Assembly (NCBI GenBank): GCA_028829895.1
Contig: CM054177.1
Coordinates: 31,893,064-31,957,063 of the forward strand
Source: Sinotaia quadrata
Lineage: Eukaryota > Mollusca > Gastropoda > Architaenioglossa > Viviparidae
DNA length: 64,000 bases
Reading direction: 5' to 3'
Shown here: piece by piece, positions 12,701 through 27,700 of the stretch
Layout: every line of letters starts with the position of its first letter
Position numbering within the stretch: the first letter of the stretch is position 1
Made by a program: the position numbers and the translations under genes
Notes under the pieces: generated by a model
Database searches by the model: none
Told to the model about the DNA's origin: nothing
The model's input: the letters and a program-made list of their open reading frames with translations, nothing else

Positions 12701-15700
12701 AACAGTAGTGCAAAGCATACTCCCTTATGTTTACACAACTGCACACACTCTGCAAGTTTCCCTCGCTCTCCCGGTCACTCAAGTCACAACCAGGGAGCAA
12801 ACGAAGGGCAGCTGGGAACTTGAAAGTTGAACTTGAGGCTCCACCTGAGATTAACAGCACAAGGTTGAAATCATTCACAGGGCCAGACTCCAACCAACAA
12901 AACAAGGCACTTGGTCACTGCAACATATAATTAAGGAGCAAACCTAAGTTTCTCATTTTATCACAATATAACTCCATTCTGACACTCCATTCTCAAGCTT
13001 ACAATTCCTGCAACAGTATTCATTATCCCCATGCACGGACATGGTAAAATAAACACAGTATATCAAACAATGTCACATATTAATACACCACATGGATATA
13101 GCTTAAACATAAAAGTTAGCTCTTATAGTACATCTCTACAAACACAAGTATAATATATCATAGTAAAATGCATGAAATGTTTCTAAGTCCATTCTCTCAA
13201 TTAAACTCACCACTCAAGCTAATGACTGCCTTCAAGCTGGACTTCTTTCTTTGTCACTCATATTCAAAGTGATTAGGGTATAAAATTCTATACAGCAAGT
13301 AAATTCCTTAAACTCAGCCCATTGGCTAGTCTCTTTCTCATAAATCATATTCATTGGATAATAGGAAACTGCTCATTCAGCTTCCACTAGGTTAGCAAAT
13401 CTAGAATATCCTTGCAAATTCAGATACTTTCAAAATAACACCATAAGCAGAGCCCAAGGTTGGGCCACTCTGACAATTTAGCAACTTATATAACAATTAA
13501 ATTAAAAATAGAGAGGGGCAAATTTACTGTCACAGTTTGATATTAATGTTTTTGTCTTCCTTCTCTTACTGTAATTATTGCTGTAAAATTCAAGGAAACT
13601 TTACCTGACAGTACACAAGATCAGGAGAAGAGAATTGTAATTGTGCTAATTTCTTGTAAAATTCAGATACGTCAAACATTGTTATTTAGATCGCATATTG
13701 CCAGATACAGGTTGGATATTGCTAAACACAGGTCACTCATTGTTAAATACAGGTTACATATTATTGGACACAGTATATCATTAGATATAGATCACACATT
13801 GTTAGACACATATCACATTGTTTTTTCTGGGTCATGAGAAGAATTGCCATTGCATTCACCAAATACACCTCAGTTTGCCATTACAAAATTATTAAAATGC
13901 AGTTTGAAAAGTCCACATACACATTACATTTCATCAAACACCATGAGGTTATTATTGTAGCATTTCTGAAATCCATCTTTGTATTTCCATTTTATCAAGC
14001 ATCTCAGTTAATTTTAGGATGCAGTTTTAAAGACCACCCTCACATTTCCATTTCATCATTCTCACAAATTACTGTAGAGTTAATATCAGGCTGCAGAGTT
14101 TCAAAGTCCATCTGTACATTTAGTCATGACTTTTTCTTTTGTTCTACTTTGATTAATGTTCAGTTTGTTTTGTTTATCAAGTCATTTACTGATGTTATTT
14201 ATTGCAGCTGATACTGATGAAGACCATGTGACAATGATGCAAAATGTCATGCAGAAGTGCCTAGAGAACAACCACCTGTCGAATGAATTTTACCTTCAAC
14301 TTGTAAAGCAGACCACAGACCATCCTGGTGAGTGTACAGTTGTATAATTGCTTGAGGTTATTAGAAGATGAATGTTGTCAGCATATTATTTGTATTTAAT
14401 TAACTTAAATAAATATAAGTGGGTTTTTTTATAGCTGTTCATGGCATAAAAAATAATTGCTGTCAGCTTGAATTGTCTATTGAGGGCATGAAGATTACGT
14501 AAATTTCTGCATGTATAAAACAATAAAATTAAAATTAGATGAAAATGATGCATGAGACAGATTTAAGAAAATCAATGAATCTGCTATTTCTTGTATTCTC
14601 AATGTTTTATTAATGCTTTTTAACCTAAGCTTGAGACTTCTAACTACTTTTGCATTTCATTGCAACAATATGAAAACTATTTAGCTGTGAATACATCATT
14701 TTGTCATGCAGTTCAAATCACATAAAAATAAAAGTCTGTATAATTAGCTTTCATTATTTAATTGTTTGAACATCTAAACTTGGTAATATATATTTTCTTG
14801 AGTTTCATTTCGGCATGTTTCATTTCTTTCATTAAAATATTTATACTGTTCCTAGTATTGTTTTCCCTTTTGAAATTACTGGATGTATATTATTTGTCGT
14901 TATACTGTTCCTAGTATTGTTTTCCCTTTTGAAATTACTGGATGTATATTATTTGGTCGTTATACTGTTCCTAGTATTGTTTTCCCTTTTGAATTACTGG
15001 ATGTATATTATTTGTCGTTATACTGTTCCTAGTATTGTTTTCCCTTTTGAAATTACTGGATGTATATTATTTGTCGTTATACTGTTCCTAGTATTGTTTT
15101 CCCTTTTGAAATTACTGGATGTATATTATTTGTCGTTATACTGTTCCTAGTATTGTTTTCCCTTTTGAAATTACTGGATGTATATTATTTGTCGTAATAA
15201 TTCATTGATGATTTCAGTAAATAATTTTTTTTTTAAGAAGAACAATTGGTTGTTTTTTTTTTAACATTTTAATAAAATTATATAATAACTTTTAAAACAT
15301 CTTAGTGTAGTTATTTTGTTCATCTTATGCTATATTTTTTCTTAAAAGATTACATTTATTAATTTTTGAAATATTTATTTAAACAAGTATAACTTTTAAA
15401 AATTTACACTTTATAAATCACACAGTAAGTGCCCTTTTGAAAGAATCATTACTGATAATCAGATTATAATTATTATTGAAAAATTGCATATAATAAGTAG
15501 CCAATTTTAAAACAATAATATCTTACCATATTATTTTCAAATGCTTATATTCACATATTTTAATTTTTAATTATTTTAATATAAATTATAATAAAAGAAT
15601 GTTTTATACTCAAATAGATTTTTATTTACATTTTAAAAAACTTAGTAACTCATTTGAAAACTGAGTATAGAAATATTTTAAATAGATAAATACATATAAA

Positions 15701-18700
15701 ACAGACATTTGTTTGTAGTTGTCTATAAAAATGTTTAGAAGAGAGAAAATTGCTCTAATTAAAGCTTTACTAAACTTTTGCTCTCCATCCACAATTGTAT
15801 TTACTTCCTTGGAAGAATGATTATAAAATACTTCAATTACTATTAAAGATCCTTTCAGCAGTACAGGGATTAACACATGGGTTGTCACTTTAAAAGGAAA
15901 ATATCTTTTCATCTCTTAAAAAAATCATTAGCTTTAATTCTTATCATTTGTTATTATGAAGATACAGTTTTTAAAAACAAAAGCAAATTAAAGTAATTTA
16001 TTTCAAGAATTAAAAGTTAGTATGGGAGAAAAGGCATGCATACAGTTGGAAAGCAATTTTATTTCCTCCGCAAATTAAAATGTTTTCTTTTAAAGGAAAA
16101 ATAGAATTTATTTTTATTTATTAATTTAAATTTTAATTCTTAAAACTTTTTCTCTAAGTACATCTTATTTGTTAATATAGTTTTAAAATATTAAAATTTA
16201 AAATGAAATTACACACTACCACATAATCATAGAGATGAGGGGTAGGGAGGTAGTTGCACCCCAGTCTTGATGACATGACTCATTCATTCATATGTGCAGT
16301 GTGTGTATGTGTCTGGTATTAAGGTAATAAGCCAAGTAATCTGGTATTTCTTTCCTGAACTGCTATTAAAATAAAATGTACATATATCACAATTGAGGTT
16401 TAGAATATTTGTAATACATTTTGGAGAGTAAAATATTTTTTTTATAGTAAACTATTTTATGAAAATGATTTTTATTTAAACATGATTTCATCTTTCTTAT
16501 TGATCATCAAATGATTTTTACATAATGTATAAGCTTTAAATAGCGTTGTGTTATGTATGTTTAAATCTTGAATTAGTTGTTTTAATGTTTCATGATATTG
16601 GGTAAAGAGCTGTATGTGAGTATGTGTGCATGCATGTGTTTGTGTGCCTTATTGTGCATGCTTTATCTTTGGGTATGATTGATTTTGTTATTATTCTTTG
16701 AATTCCTTTAATTTAAGATTTCTACACTCGTATGTTGTAATATTATTTTAAACCTTTTCTCTTTTGCTGCTATATTTTGAACTTTTCTTTGTTGATGTGT
16801 TGTTGCATTGACAAGCTTGTCATGCTGAATGCCTAGACTTTATAAGACTGCATGCTCTAACCCTATCCTTGTCTTCTTGCCTAGGACAGATGCCAAAAAT
16901 GATGCTAAGCATAAATTGTGTAAGTATTCTACATGTTTACATGGTCAGAAGTATTAGTTTTTGATTGGTAAAATAGGTTAAAGACTTGTAACACCCTAAA
17001 TCCAATTTCTCTGATTGTTATTTGTGTGTATACATTAATCAGTTATAGACATATTAACATTAAATTATATACATCCATGTTCAGAATTTTGACTTCATTT
17101 TAATTAATGTTTGCTTTAATTGTTTTGAGCTTGTTTGCATATTGCACTGCATTCAAAGATTACCTTTTTATTTTTTCACAATCCTATTTTTGTATGGGTA
17201 TTTGTTTTTAAATTTATATTTATAAATATATTTTTATGATTTTTAAACATTACTTTCTTAATTTTTATTGTCACAATAAAACAGCAACTATTTGAAAAGA
17301 AAGAATTAATGTAAAACAAAAGGTTACACTGATTGCTTCTTTCTAAAATTTTATGTCTTTTCCTCATTGTTTAGTTACGTAAAGTGTTTTACAAGCCTTA
17401 GAGCAGGGGTGCACAAACCACGGCCTGCGGGCTGCATGCAGCCCAAGACAAGGCTCTATGCGGCCCCCGGAGGACTTTTTGGATGTTACCATTATTACGA
17501 ATGTAAAGCACATTATTTCATTATTTATGTTGTTTTTTCCTACTGAGCCATCCATGTGGCGGCCCTCCACGCACTATCAGTTGGAAATTTGGCCCTCTGG
17601 CCTAAAATGTTTGTGCACCCCTGCCTTAGAGGAATAGACATATCCAGAGATAGACAGTCCCACAGTGTAACTAATGAGTTTCTTGTTAGGTTTAACTCTA
17701 AAAGTGCCAGATATGTTGTCAGTTTTATAGATTGCACTTTAGACTGCCCTACAGAAATATGCTAAATAGTCCTATATTGTTGGTTTTACAGATCACACTT
17801 AAGACTGGACTATAGAAAAATGCTAAACAGTCCTATTTTGTTGATTTTACAGATCACACTTGATTACAGATGACTGGACTACAAAAAAGCTTGACTCTAT
17901 AAGTGACAAATAGGTTCAGTCTGTTTTCATGATGTTTTATTGGGGGATGGGCAAGATATTAATTCTCCACTACCCTGGCCTCCTGTAAGTGTAAACTAAC
18001 CCCAAAATACATCCTCTGGCCTGTTAGAAAGATAGGTAGGATAGAACAGAAGAATGACAGTTTAGAATAAAGCTCCAAGCCCTACTGATACATACAGCCA
18101 GGAATATAAATAAAGGTGACAGACTAACACCATATAATATGTAAGTAAGCCACACCATCATGAGTGATCTAAGTATCAACAAGTATAAATATATTTAAAA
18201 AGAGAAATAATAATATATATGTTGGTTACATTTAGTTATAAACAGTATGAAAGTAATTGGAAATACAGAGTTTGTAATCACTGTCTCACAGTCTTTGATA
18301 AAGAGTTATAGTGCTGGGAAGCACATAGAGAAAGCTTTGAAATTGATAGCTGTTGAAACTGTTGAAGCTATTTATGAGGGAAATTGATAGCTGTTGAAAC
18401 TGTTGAAGCTATTTATGAGGGAAATAGATAGCTGTTGAAACTACTGAAGCTAATTATGAGGGAAATTGATAGCTGTTGAAACTGTTGAAGCTATTTATGA
18501 GGAAAATTCATAGCTGTTGAAACTGTTGAAACTATTTATGAGGGAAATTGATAGCTGTTGAAACTGTTGAAGCTATTTATGAGGGAAATTGAAGTTGTTG
18601 ATAGTATAGTCCACTTATCTCGGTATGATGCCTGATGTTGTTGTCTAGGGTCCTATGGGTCTTTAAAGCAGTTGGCTCATTTGGGTATGTCGAACTGTGA

Positions 18701-21700
18701 TCCATGCAGCTCAGAGTTCATTGAGGTTCAGTGTTGAAGATAAGGTGCCAATTTGCCAGTGTTGAAGATAAGGTGCCAATTTGCCAGTAAAAATGCAGAG
18801 TTTGTCAACCTGTTCTCCCTGACAAAACACTCTTGCACACATAGTATCACTTAATCTAGTGTCCTAAGCAGGATGCATAGTAAATACTAGAATACTGTCA
18901 ATGTTAAGTAGAAACATAAATATAATATTTAGACATGAAAGCAAACCACATATCTTTGGCAGTGTAACAGACGGTGGATGGGTTCCTGCTGCACTAATTA
19001 CCAGCAGTTAAGGATGATAACTCATATGTAGTATTATTCATAACTATTTGATACCAGGAGAATCAATATGCATTGCCTCTGTGGACAGTTGTGATGGTCT
19101 GCCAGTTAATGGTAGTTTGAACAACCCATTCTTTGAACTGTCAAGCAGTGCTATGACTGGTCCATTTGAAATAAGTTAAAATACTAATTAGTCTGGCCTT
19201 GGGGTAAGAATCAACCATCATAGGGCTAGGGTTTGGATGTAGAGTATTTTTAGGATAAGGTGAAAGTGAGGCTATATAATGTTATGTATGGTTTTGCAGA
19301 TCACACTTTAGGTAGACTACAAAAAGCTTTGTCTCCTTAAGTCCAGGTATGTCTTTTGTTGTCACTTTTATGGATCACACTTAAGACTGCACAACAGAGA
19401 AACTTATCTTGAAAAGTGCCATATAGGTTCTTTGTCATCAATTTTATAGATTACATTAAGACTGTACTCTAAAAAAGTTATATAGGGACTGTGGTAGAAA
19501 AACACTGTTACCCCATTCCTCTATGTTGTGGCTGTAGAAGCTGGGACAAAGTTTAAAAATGTAATTTGCCTATAGAAAGCAAATCGTTTGCTCTTTGCAC
19601 CTCTAGAAAGGCCTTTTCCTTGTGCACAGATCTGTTTTCAGTCTTTATTTACTCATATTTTGCTTATGATTGTACTGTTGATGCATAATTTACCAGATTT
19701 CTATCTTCAGATAAAGCACACAATTTTACAAGATTATTTTCTGTTTGCAGATCCAAATAGTGTTGTGAACAAGCGATCATGGCAATTGTTAGCAGTAACC
19801 TGTGTGACCCTTCCACCAGCACACTCCCGTATTCAGAAGTATGTTCAGGTCCATTTGAAAAAGTGTTCCATGGACACAAACACAGAGGAGGGCAAATTTG
19901 CTCGCTTCTGTCTAAAGGTTCAAACCTTTTTCTCCCATTGTAGTTAAACAATACTTTTTATACAAATATTAAAAAATATCTGTCACCACCGTCCCAATGA
20001 AGGGTGAGTGGCTAGTCAGTTTGTTGTTCATCACAGTGTCCACATGCATACACCATGGATGTTTGTCTGGCGCTTTCATTATGTGTGCAAGGGTTACATG
20101 TACTGAGGTGTTTATATGCGAAACTGCATGTGGAGTGAAAAAGTGTTGACAATACAGGATAATACAATGCAGACACTGCACTCACCCTTTCAAAACAATA
20201 ATAGATGAGTTACCGTTTTGAAGTAACTTTATTATTCTACTGGTCCTCTTTTATGCAGTGGCTATAATCATTCATTTTGCAAGTCATCCAGTCACAAGCA
20301 TGCTCTCTGGGGTAGGGGTAACTCTCTAAGCGATGAATGATGATAAAAATAATAAACTAAAGAAAACAACAAATTTGGAATACACACTAGTGCGGCAATT
20401 TCTGCTATCAACAACTACATCAAAAACATAAGATTATTTGAAAATGTCAATGAAAGTCCTGGAGCTATTTAGCTCCATGGCAATTAAATAAAACAGATAA
20501 TAAGTTAAGTCCTAAATCCTTAATTAAAAGTACATACTCATTGCTAAACTTGAGTGCACTGAGGTTTTTTAAGATAGGTTAAATTTTTGCTTACTCAATG
20601 TTCGTTCTCAAAAAGTCGCATAGGGTGAGTCTGATGAAATGACGATATAAACAGTCATGCAGAAAAATAGAAGAGAACAACTGAATTAGAGTCATAGTAA
20701 GTGTAGACCTGTCATTTCTGCTTTATGCAGGTTTGCTCATACTTGGGCCTTCCCCTTTACTTGACACAATCCTAGTGTCAAAAGATCAGTATCCAACTTG
20801 ATCCACAAAATTGACCGCCTGTCTGTAGGTCGGTCGAGTAGGTTTACTACTGCTATTTCTGCAACAAGTTGATGTCGCGCTTCACCACCAGTCATGGTAT
20901 AGAATTACCCTCTGTCATTTGTCTGCCTGGATGTAATCGGTCCACCAATAGAATAGAGCTGGTCCAAGGCCTTTGGCTGTCCCTGGGTAAGGTGTCCTGT
21001 CAGACTGCTTTACCCTCACACTATAATGGCTCATGAATCTTTCCAACAGAATGAAAACATCTTGTTCCAGTGAACTTCACTGAAATTAAGCTGCTCAGTT
21101 ACTTTCCCATCACAACTGTATGGGCACTTAATATGGCAGTGTGAGATGAAGAAAAGCGGTCTCCTCCCTTTCACAATCAAACTGTCTCTTTTCTCCCTCT
21201 CTCTGTGTATGTCTGTGAAAACAAACTACATTTTCCTTTTATTCCTGCTTCAAGTTCTTATTGTTCGAGAAGCTCGTGAAGAGAAAAATCTGCTGAGCTG
21301 GTATTACCACCATGACACTATGTTGCACGGCATCTGTGGACGTGATTCTCAGAGGCTCCTTTTCTTTTCACTAGCACTTCACCATGATGCTTTATTGCAT
21401 GAGAGATTTTCTGCATTTTCCTACAGTCTCAGGCATGTAAATAAGCTATCTTGAGTGCAGTTCAAGTACGAATCACTATTACATCTTTAAATAATATATA
21501 TAACTACATATAATAAAAGTATATCACACTGAACTTATACAAAATATTTAACAAGTGCTTCAAAAATAGCAATCCTCTTTTTCAGCCATTTCTTTACTCA
21601 AAAATATTGCATAGTGAACCAAGTGAGGATGAAAACTGTACCATGCCAATGCGCAAAACTTACGATATGAATCTTAGTTTCATATGCATATTTAATAAAA

Positions 21701-24700
21701 CAGATTTACTAATAACAATGACAATATATGTTCCAATTAGAAGCCGCTGTGGTGAAATGTAGTGTGAGTTTGTTAGTTGTGTTTTTCAAACTAGTATTTA
21801 GAAAACAAAAAGAAATAATCTTTTGTAATCCATAAACCTTTTTGCAGTGCCTAACAAGAACTTCAGAGAAAAAAAGGCGAAAATTCCCTCCTTCAGTGCG
21901 AGAAATACAGTGCATCATTCAAAGGTAGCATCATAATTTTGTAATTATTTAGAAACATATGTTTACAAGTTTTGCTTGCATCTTTGTTAATATATCCCTG
22001 CTTTTTTTTCTTTTGTAAGTTTACTAGCATTCTTTGATATCAGAACCACAGCAATGGCTAGCTTGACACTTCACTAATTCACTGTTTATGTTGTCTGAAC
22101 AACTTAAATGCGATGCTAGCTAGGACACTTCACTAATTCATTCTGTTGTCTGAGAAACTTAAATGCGATGCTAGCTAGGACACTTCACTAATTCACTGTT
22201 TATGTTGTCTGAACAACTTAAATGCGATGCTAGCTAGGACACTTCACTAATTTATTCTGTTGTCTGAACAACTTAAATGCGATGCTAGCTAGGACACTTC
22301 ACTAATTCACTGTTTATGTTGTCTGAACAACTTAAATGCGGTGCTAGCTAGGACACTTCACTAATTCACTGTTTATGTTGTCTGAACAACTTAAATGCGA
22401 TGCTAGCTAGGACACTTCACTAATTCATTCTGTTGTCTGAACAGTTTGCCCCAATGAAAACATCAAGTATTTTTCTGGCAGAAATTCTCATTAGTCAAGA
22501 TCAGAGATGTTTGAGATGTTAAATTTTTATCAGTATACTCCAGTGAATGTATCAGAATACTTTCCTGGCACAAGTCCTCATATGTTAAATTTTGAACAGT
22601 TTGCCCCAATGAAAATGTACCAAGTATATTCCTGGCACAAGTCCTCGTATGTTAAATTTTGAACAATTTGCCACAATGAAAACCAAGTGTATATACCAAG
22701 TATATTCCTGGCACAAGTCCTCCGTATATTTTGAACAATTTGCCCCAGTGAAAACCAAGTATATTCCTGGCACAAGTCCTCCGTATGTTAAATTTTGAAC
22801 AATTTGCCTCAGTGAAATCCAAGTATATATACCAAGTATTTCCTGGCACAAGATCTCATTAGTCAAGATCAGAGAAATTTGAGATGTTAAATTTTGCAAA
22901 ATGAAATACTACAGTTTCAGATTTGCTCACACACTGTCTTACTGAAACATTTCTACTGTCTCTCTTTATTTCAACTTGTGTAACATTTTAATTATTTTAT
23001 TTTGATTTATTATTTTGATTGTTCCTGCTTTTTCAGAAAGCCAATAACTCAGAAAGTAGTTTTCCTTAATGGAGATCAACGTGTAATAGAATTTGATTCC
23101 TCAGCTACCTGTGGAGAGGTAATTATGTTAGCATTTCTTTACTCATTGTAAATACTAACCAGAACCTGCTCCTCACAACGCTAATCCTTCCTGCAATAGA
23201 TACATTGGTTTGGAATCATTTTATATGATTTTATTTTTGTAAATTAAGCTTCTTAAAGAGAGCATCTGAAAAACCTTTTATTAAAAAGAGGTTAGTATTT
23301 GGGGATACTTTATTTATTTTTATCAGTGAATGTTTCTGGGGACTGTATCAATGTGTGTCTCATTAAATGTCCTTATTGTCTGAATGGTTAAGAAAACTTC
23401 TTTTCAAGTATTTATTTTAATTTTTAATGAATCATCCATTATTTGATGAATAATGGTATTAATTTGATTAAGAAGATTCTAAAATTTCTTTCTGATCTAA
23501 TCTATAAATGGGATACCTTGTTAAGATTCTGGCCAAAAGTTGGAATAACTTGCTTTCAGCCAATCAGCTGCATCCTTTACCTGTGAGTTACTCGCCAGAG
23601 TTTGAAATTTGATCAGTATGTTACTGCTCATGCATCAGGCAGAATGGAATGTATTTTGTTGCTGGTGTGGTGTCTGAAGGTTTGACACACACACATCCCT
23701 TTTCATTTCATTGACATTTTCATCCAGTTTCTTTGTTCAGCTGTTGGAAGTAAGAAAAATGGCACTTTCCTGTTTAAGAGTTATAAGTATGAGTTTGCTG
23801 ATATCTCCATGCAAAATAATAATATCCTTTTGCAAGGTAATAATAATACCCACTTAGAGCATTAAAAATTTACCCTCAAAGGTCTAAATCACTTGGGTCG
23901 AATAATTGTACATTTATATCTTGCCCATCTCCCTCACATCAGAGATATTTGCAGTCTTACATTCTCATTTTGGCTGTAACAAGTTAACAAAGGCACATAA
24001 ACCCAGACTAGTTAGAGCCTATAAGAAATGAGCAGTTTCATCCAGTAGAGCATTTTATAGAAATGAGTCCCTGAAAGGTATCGTATGTGTAGTCTTAATT
24101 CTTCTTAGGAATTTTAAAAATAAAATAAAGTATAGTAAATGTGTGTATTCTTCTGTTAAGTGTCAAGACCATCTTATTTTACTTAGAAAAAAATATATTT
24201 ATAATGCCATGTTTTCAAATTAAAGAATAAAAAATACTACAATCATTTACTGATGCTGAACCTTAACAATTGAAACTCCAGACAGCCATAGACTGAAAGC
24301 TTTACCTATTAAATTTGTTATGAAAACAAAGAGCCAAGATGAGCACTTCAGGGAATTTGTTGCCTAAATATTTAGGACTGAACACTTTGTGGAATTTGTT
24401 ATTTGAACATACAGCATATTCTGAGCAGTTTTGTCTGTGGATTTTGTTAACTAAAAAACAGCAAATTTTGAGCAGTTTTGCCTGTGGATTTTGTTAACTA
24501 AAAAAAAACAGCAAATTCTGAGCAGTTTTGCCTGTGGATTTTGTTAACTAAAAAAACAGCAAATTCTGAGCAGTGTTGCCTGTGGATTTTGTTAACTAAA
24601 AAAACAGCAAAGACTAAGCAGTTTGCCTGTGGGTTTTGTTAACTAAAAAACCAGCAAATTCTGAGCAGTGTTGCCTGTGGATTTTGTTAACTAAAAAAAC

Positions 24701-27700
24701 AGCAAAGACTAAGCAGTTTGCCTGTGGGTTTTGTTAACTAAGCACACAGCAAAGGCTGAGCAGTTTGTCTCCTGATTATTTTTACCTGAACACAGGGGTC
24801 TGAGCACTTTGTGGATTTTGTTACCTGAACAATGTGGAATGAGTACCTTGTGGAATTTGATACCTGAACAATGTGGAATGAGTACCTTGTGGAATTTGAT
24901 ACCTGAACAATGTGGAATGAGTACCTTGTGGAATTTGATACCAGAACAAATGTGGAATGAGTGTTTTGTCTATGGAATTTAATACTTGAACTTTAAAAAG
25001 CAAAGACTGAGTGGAATTTTACCTAAACAGTGTGAACAGCATACTTTGTCCATAAATTTGTTACCTGAACAAACAGCAAAAAAATTAAAACTTTTGTGGA
25101 ATTTGTTGCCTGAAAAAATGGTAAAGGTATCTTATGTGACCTTAATATAAGTAATAATAAACTGATTTAATGCAAAATCTGATTGTTAAGTAACTAGTAT
25201 AAAATATATTGATAACTGTCTTAAGTTACTACTTATCAGAAGCAAAATGCTTTGCAAGGCTAGCTTGAAATTTTATCTCTTGGTACAAACGCTTGGATTG
25301 ATGAAGCTGGCAAGATGTAGTTTAACTGCACTACAAACACAAGGAAAATACAGAACTGGTAAGAAGCAGTTTAAGTCAGTCACTACAAACACATGGTGGT
25401 AATGACTAGTAGTAATTTGCCTATCACTTCAAACACACAGTGATACTGACTAGAAGTAATTTACCTATCAATTCAAGCTCATGGTGATGTCAAACATATG
25501 AAGTGATGAAGCTGACGAGAAGTTTATGTCATTACAAATTTAGATTGATGGAGCTGGCAGAATTTAGTTTAAATCTTTTAGTTCAGACATGGACTAGTGA
25601 AGCTAAAAAAAATAGTTTATATATATTTTAACTCAGTTCAAATATGGAGTGTGGAGCTAGCAGAAATGAGGTATTTCAACTCATTTCAAATATGGAGTGG
25701 TGGAACTAGCAAAAAGGAGGTATTTCAACTCAGTTCAGATATGGAGTAGTGGAGCTGGCAAAAACTAGTTTAATTTTCTGTCAGTTCAAACATTTCAAGT
25801 TTTAGAGCTGGAAAGAAGTACAAATATTCTTTGCTAAAAAAACAGTGTTATTTTTAAATATATAATTTGCTTTAGCAAAAATAAAGGGGATAATTTTGTG
25901 TTTCTGTGTAATCTTGCATTTTCCAAAGTGATTAAACAAATCATCATTAACCAACCATGACTATCGTTGGTCCCATTTAATTGTCTTCATTCTTGCAGAT
26001 GTGTTGTTATGTAAAAATTGTGTGAGTAGTGTATCTTAATTATACACTTAACATTATATTTGATAATAATAATAATATATGTATTGTTCTAACTGCAAAT
26101 GGAATTGTTTGAATATTACTTCATTGGAGTTTGAAAAAGCAATGGCTGATACACAGAAAAATCTTTTATGGATTTTAAATTAGCATGCTAATTTAATACA
26201 TTGACTGAATATACAGTGTTTTTTAAATCTGAAAATTAGCTACAGATTTGAGTCATAAAAGAAATTTTATTTTTGAGTGTGCTTGAAATCATAAAAGTAG
26301 TATAAATCTTTCTGGTACCCTTGTTGTTTGTTTGTTTTTTTAAAAAATAATAATTCCACTTATCACTAATTCATATTAAATTTATTGCAAAATATTGAAT
26401 GCTGTTTTCATATAATTATCAAAAATAAAATTATCAAAGAAGTTTTTGCTTTCTGCTTGCACATTTTTTTATAAGTCTGTATTTATATGTTTTAAATGTA
26501 TGTAAATGTGATTTAAGTTTACTTTTGAGCGGACAACAAAAGTATCATTGAAAATCTGTACTCCCATCAGTTTTTCTCAACAGTCAATAATTTTTCTATT
26601 AGGTGATCAAGACTATCAAAGCTAAAATTGGCATGCGGTCTGATGCTGAGTGTTTTGGCCTGTATGAAGTCATGAGCAGTTCAGGTATAATGCTTTTATA
26701 TCTCCATTCATATATATATATATATACTAGAAAATATTTTTTTCTAGTATTGAGATCATGATTTAATTACCTACAAGTGAAATAATATTGATAAATATTG
26801 TTGTATAAATATTTATTAATATGGGATAACAACACTGGTCACTGTTTTGCACATATTAGCATTAATAATAGGTAATCCCAATAAGTAGCATTTAATACAC
26901 CAATTGGGGATTTTCTGTAGCGAAGTGTGATACTTTAAAACAATTATTTGTTGGTGCAACATGGATAAAATTAAAGATCATTTCTTTATCTAACAAGTTG
27001 TTGTATTTTATTTAATGTGATTTAAACCATGCTTGAAAGAAAAATAATTATGTTTACTAGGTGTTGGACATGTTTTTGTTAAAAATGGGGCCTTGTTAAC
27101 ATGTTAACATGATTGAAAAATTTGCTTTCGTCTGAATTTCTTTTTGTGCATGACTGCATATGACTTTTTCTTATATCTGTAAGAACAAAAAATAAAGGTG
27201 TAACCTTAAGCTTTCTCCTGATCTGTCTATTTTTATTAGCATATCTTTAAAACTCAAGCTTTGGTAATCAGTTAAAAACTTGGCTATTTTGAAATCATTG
27301 CTGTTACCACATTTGAATAAATATTTTCTTCCTGAAAATTGTGATAAGATGAAAGTAGTATAAAATATCATGTAGCTATTGCTGCAGTTTAGTGCAAAGA
27401 GTTTCTATTAGCTAACTGAAAAAGTGTCTGCTTCAAATTCTAGCAATGTGTGGGTTAGAAAATTTAGAGCTTTAGCAAACTTCCGAAAGCGATTAATCCT
27501 GATGTTGGTTACACTTATATCACTTAGTATTGCTTCCATTAAATATAGCTCTTTATTTGTGTATGAATGCATTTAGTAATTGCAAATTAATTTTAGCAGC
27601 TATATGATTGCAAGATCAAAGTCTTCTGATCCTCTGTTCTCTGGTTTCTAATTATTTTTATTGTATAGGCATGGGTATATCATGTCATCACATTTATCCT

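Noticed and set aside
22578..22899. Minus-strand ORFs with repeated PGIYLV-type peptide
   Set aside because: Artefact of the 60-bp tandem array.
24380..24765. Possible origin of the 47-bp unit from exon 12
   Set aside because: CTGAGCAGTTTTGCCTGT resembles CTGAGTGTTTTGGCCTGT in exon 12, but the match is under 20 bases, needs gaps and lies 1.9 kb upstream; not strong enough to claim.
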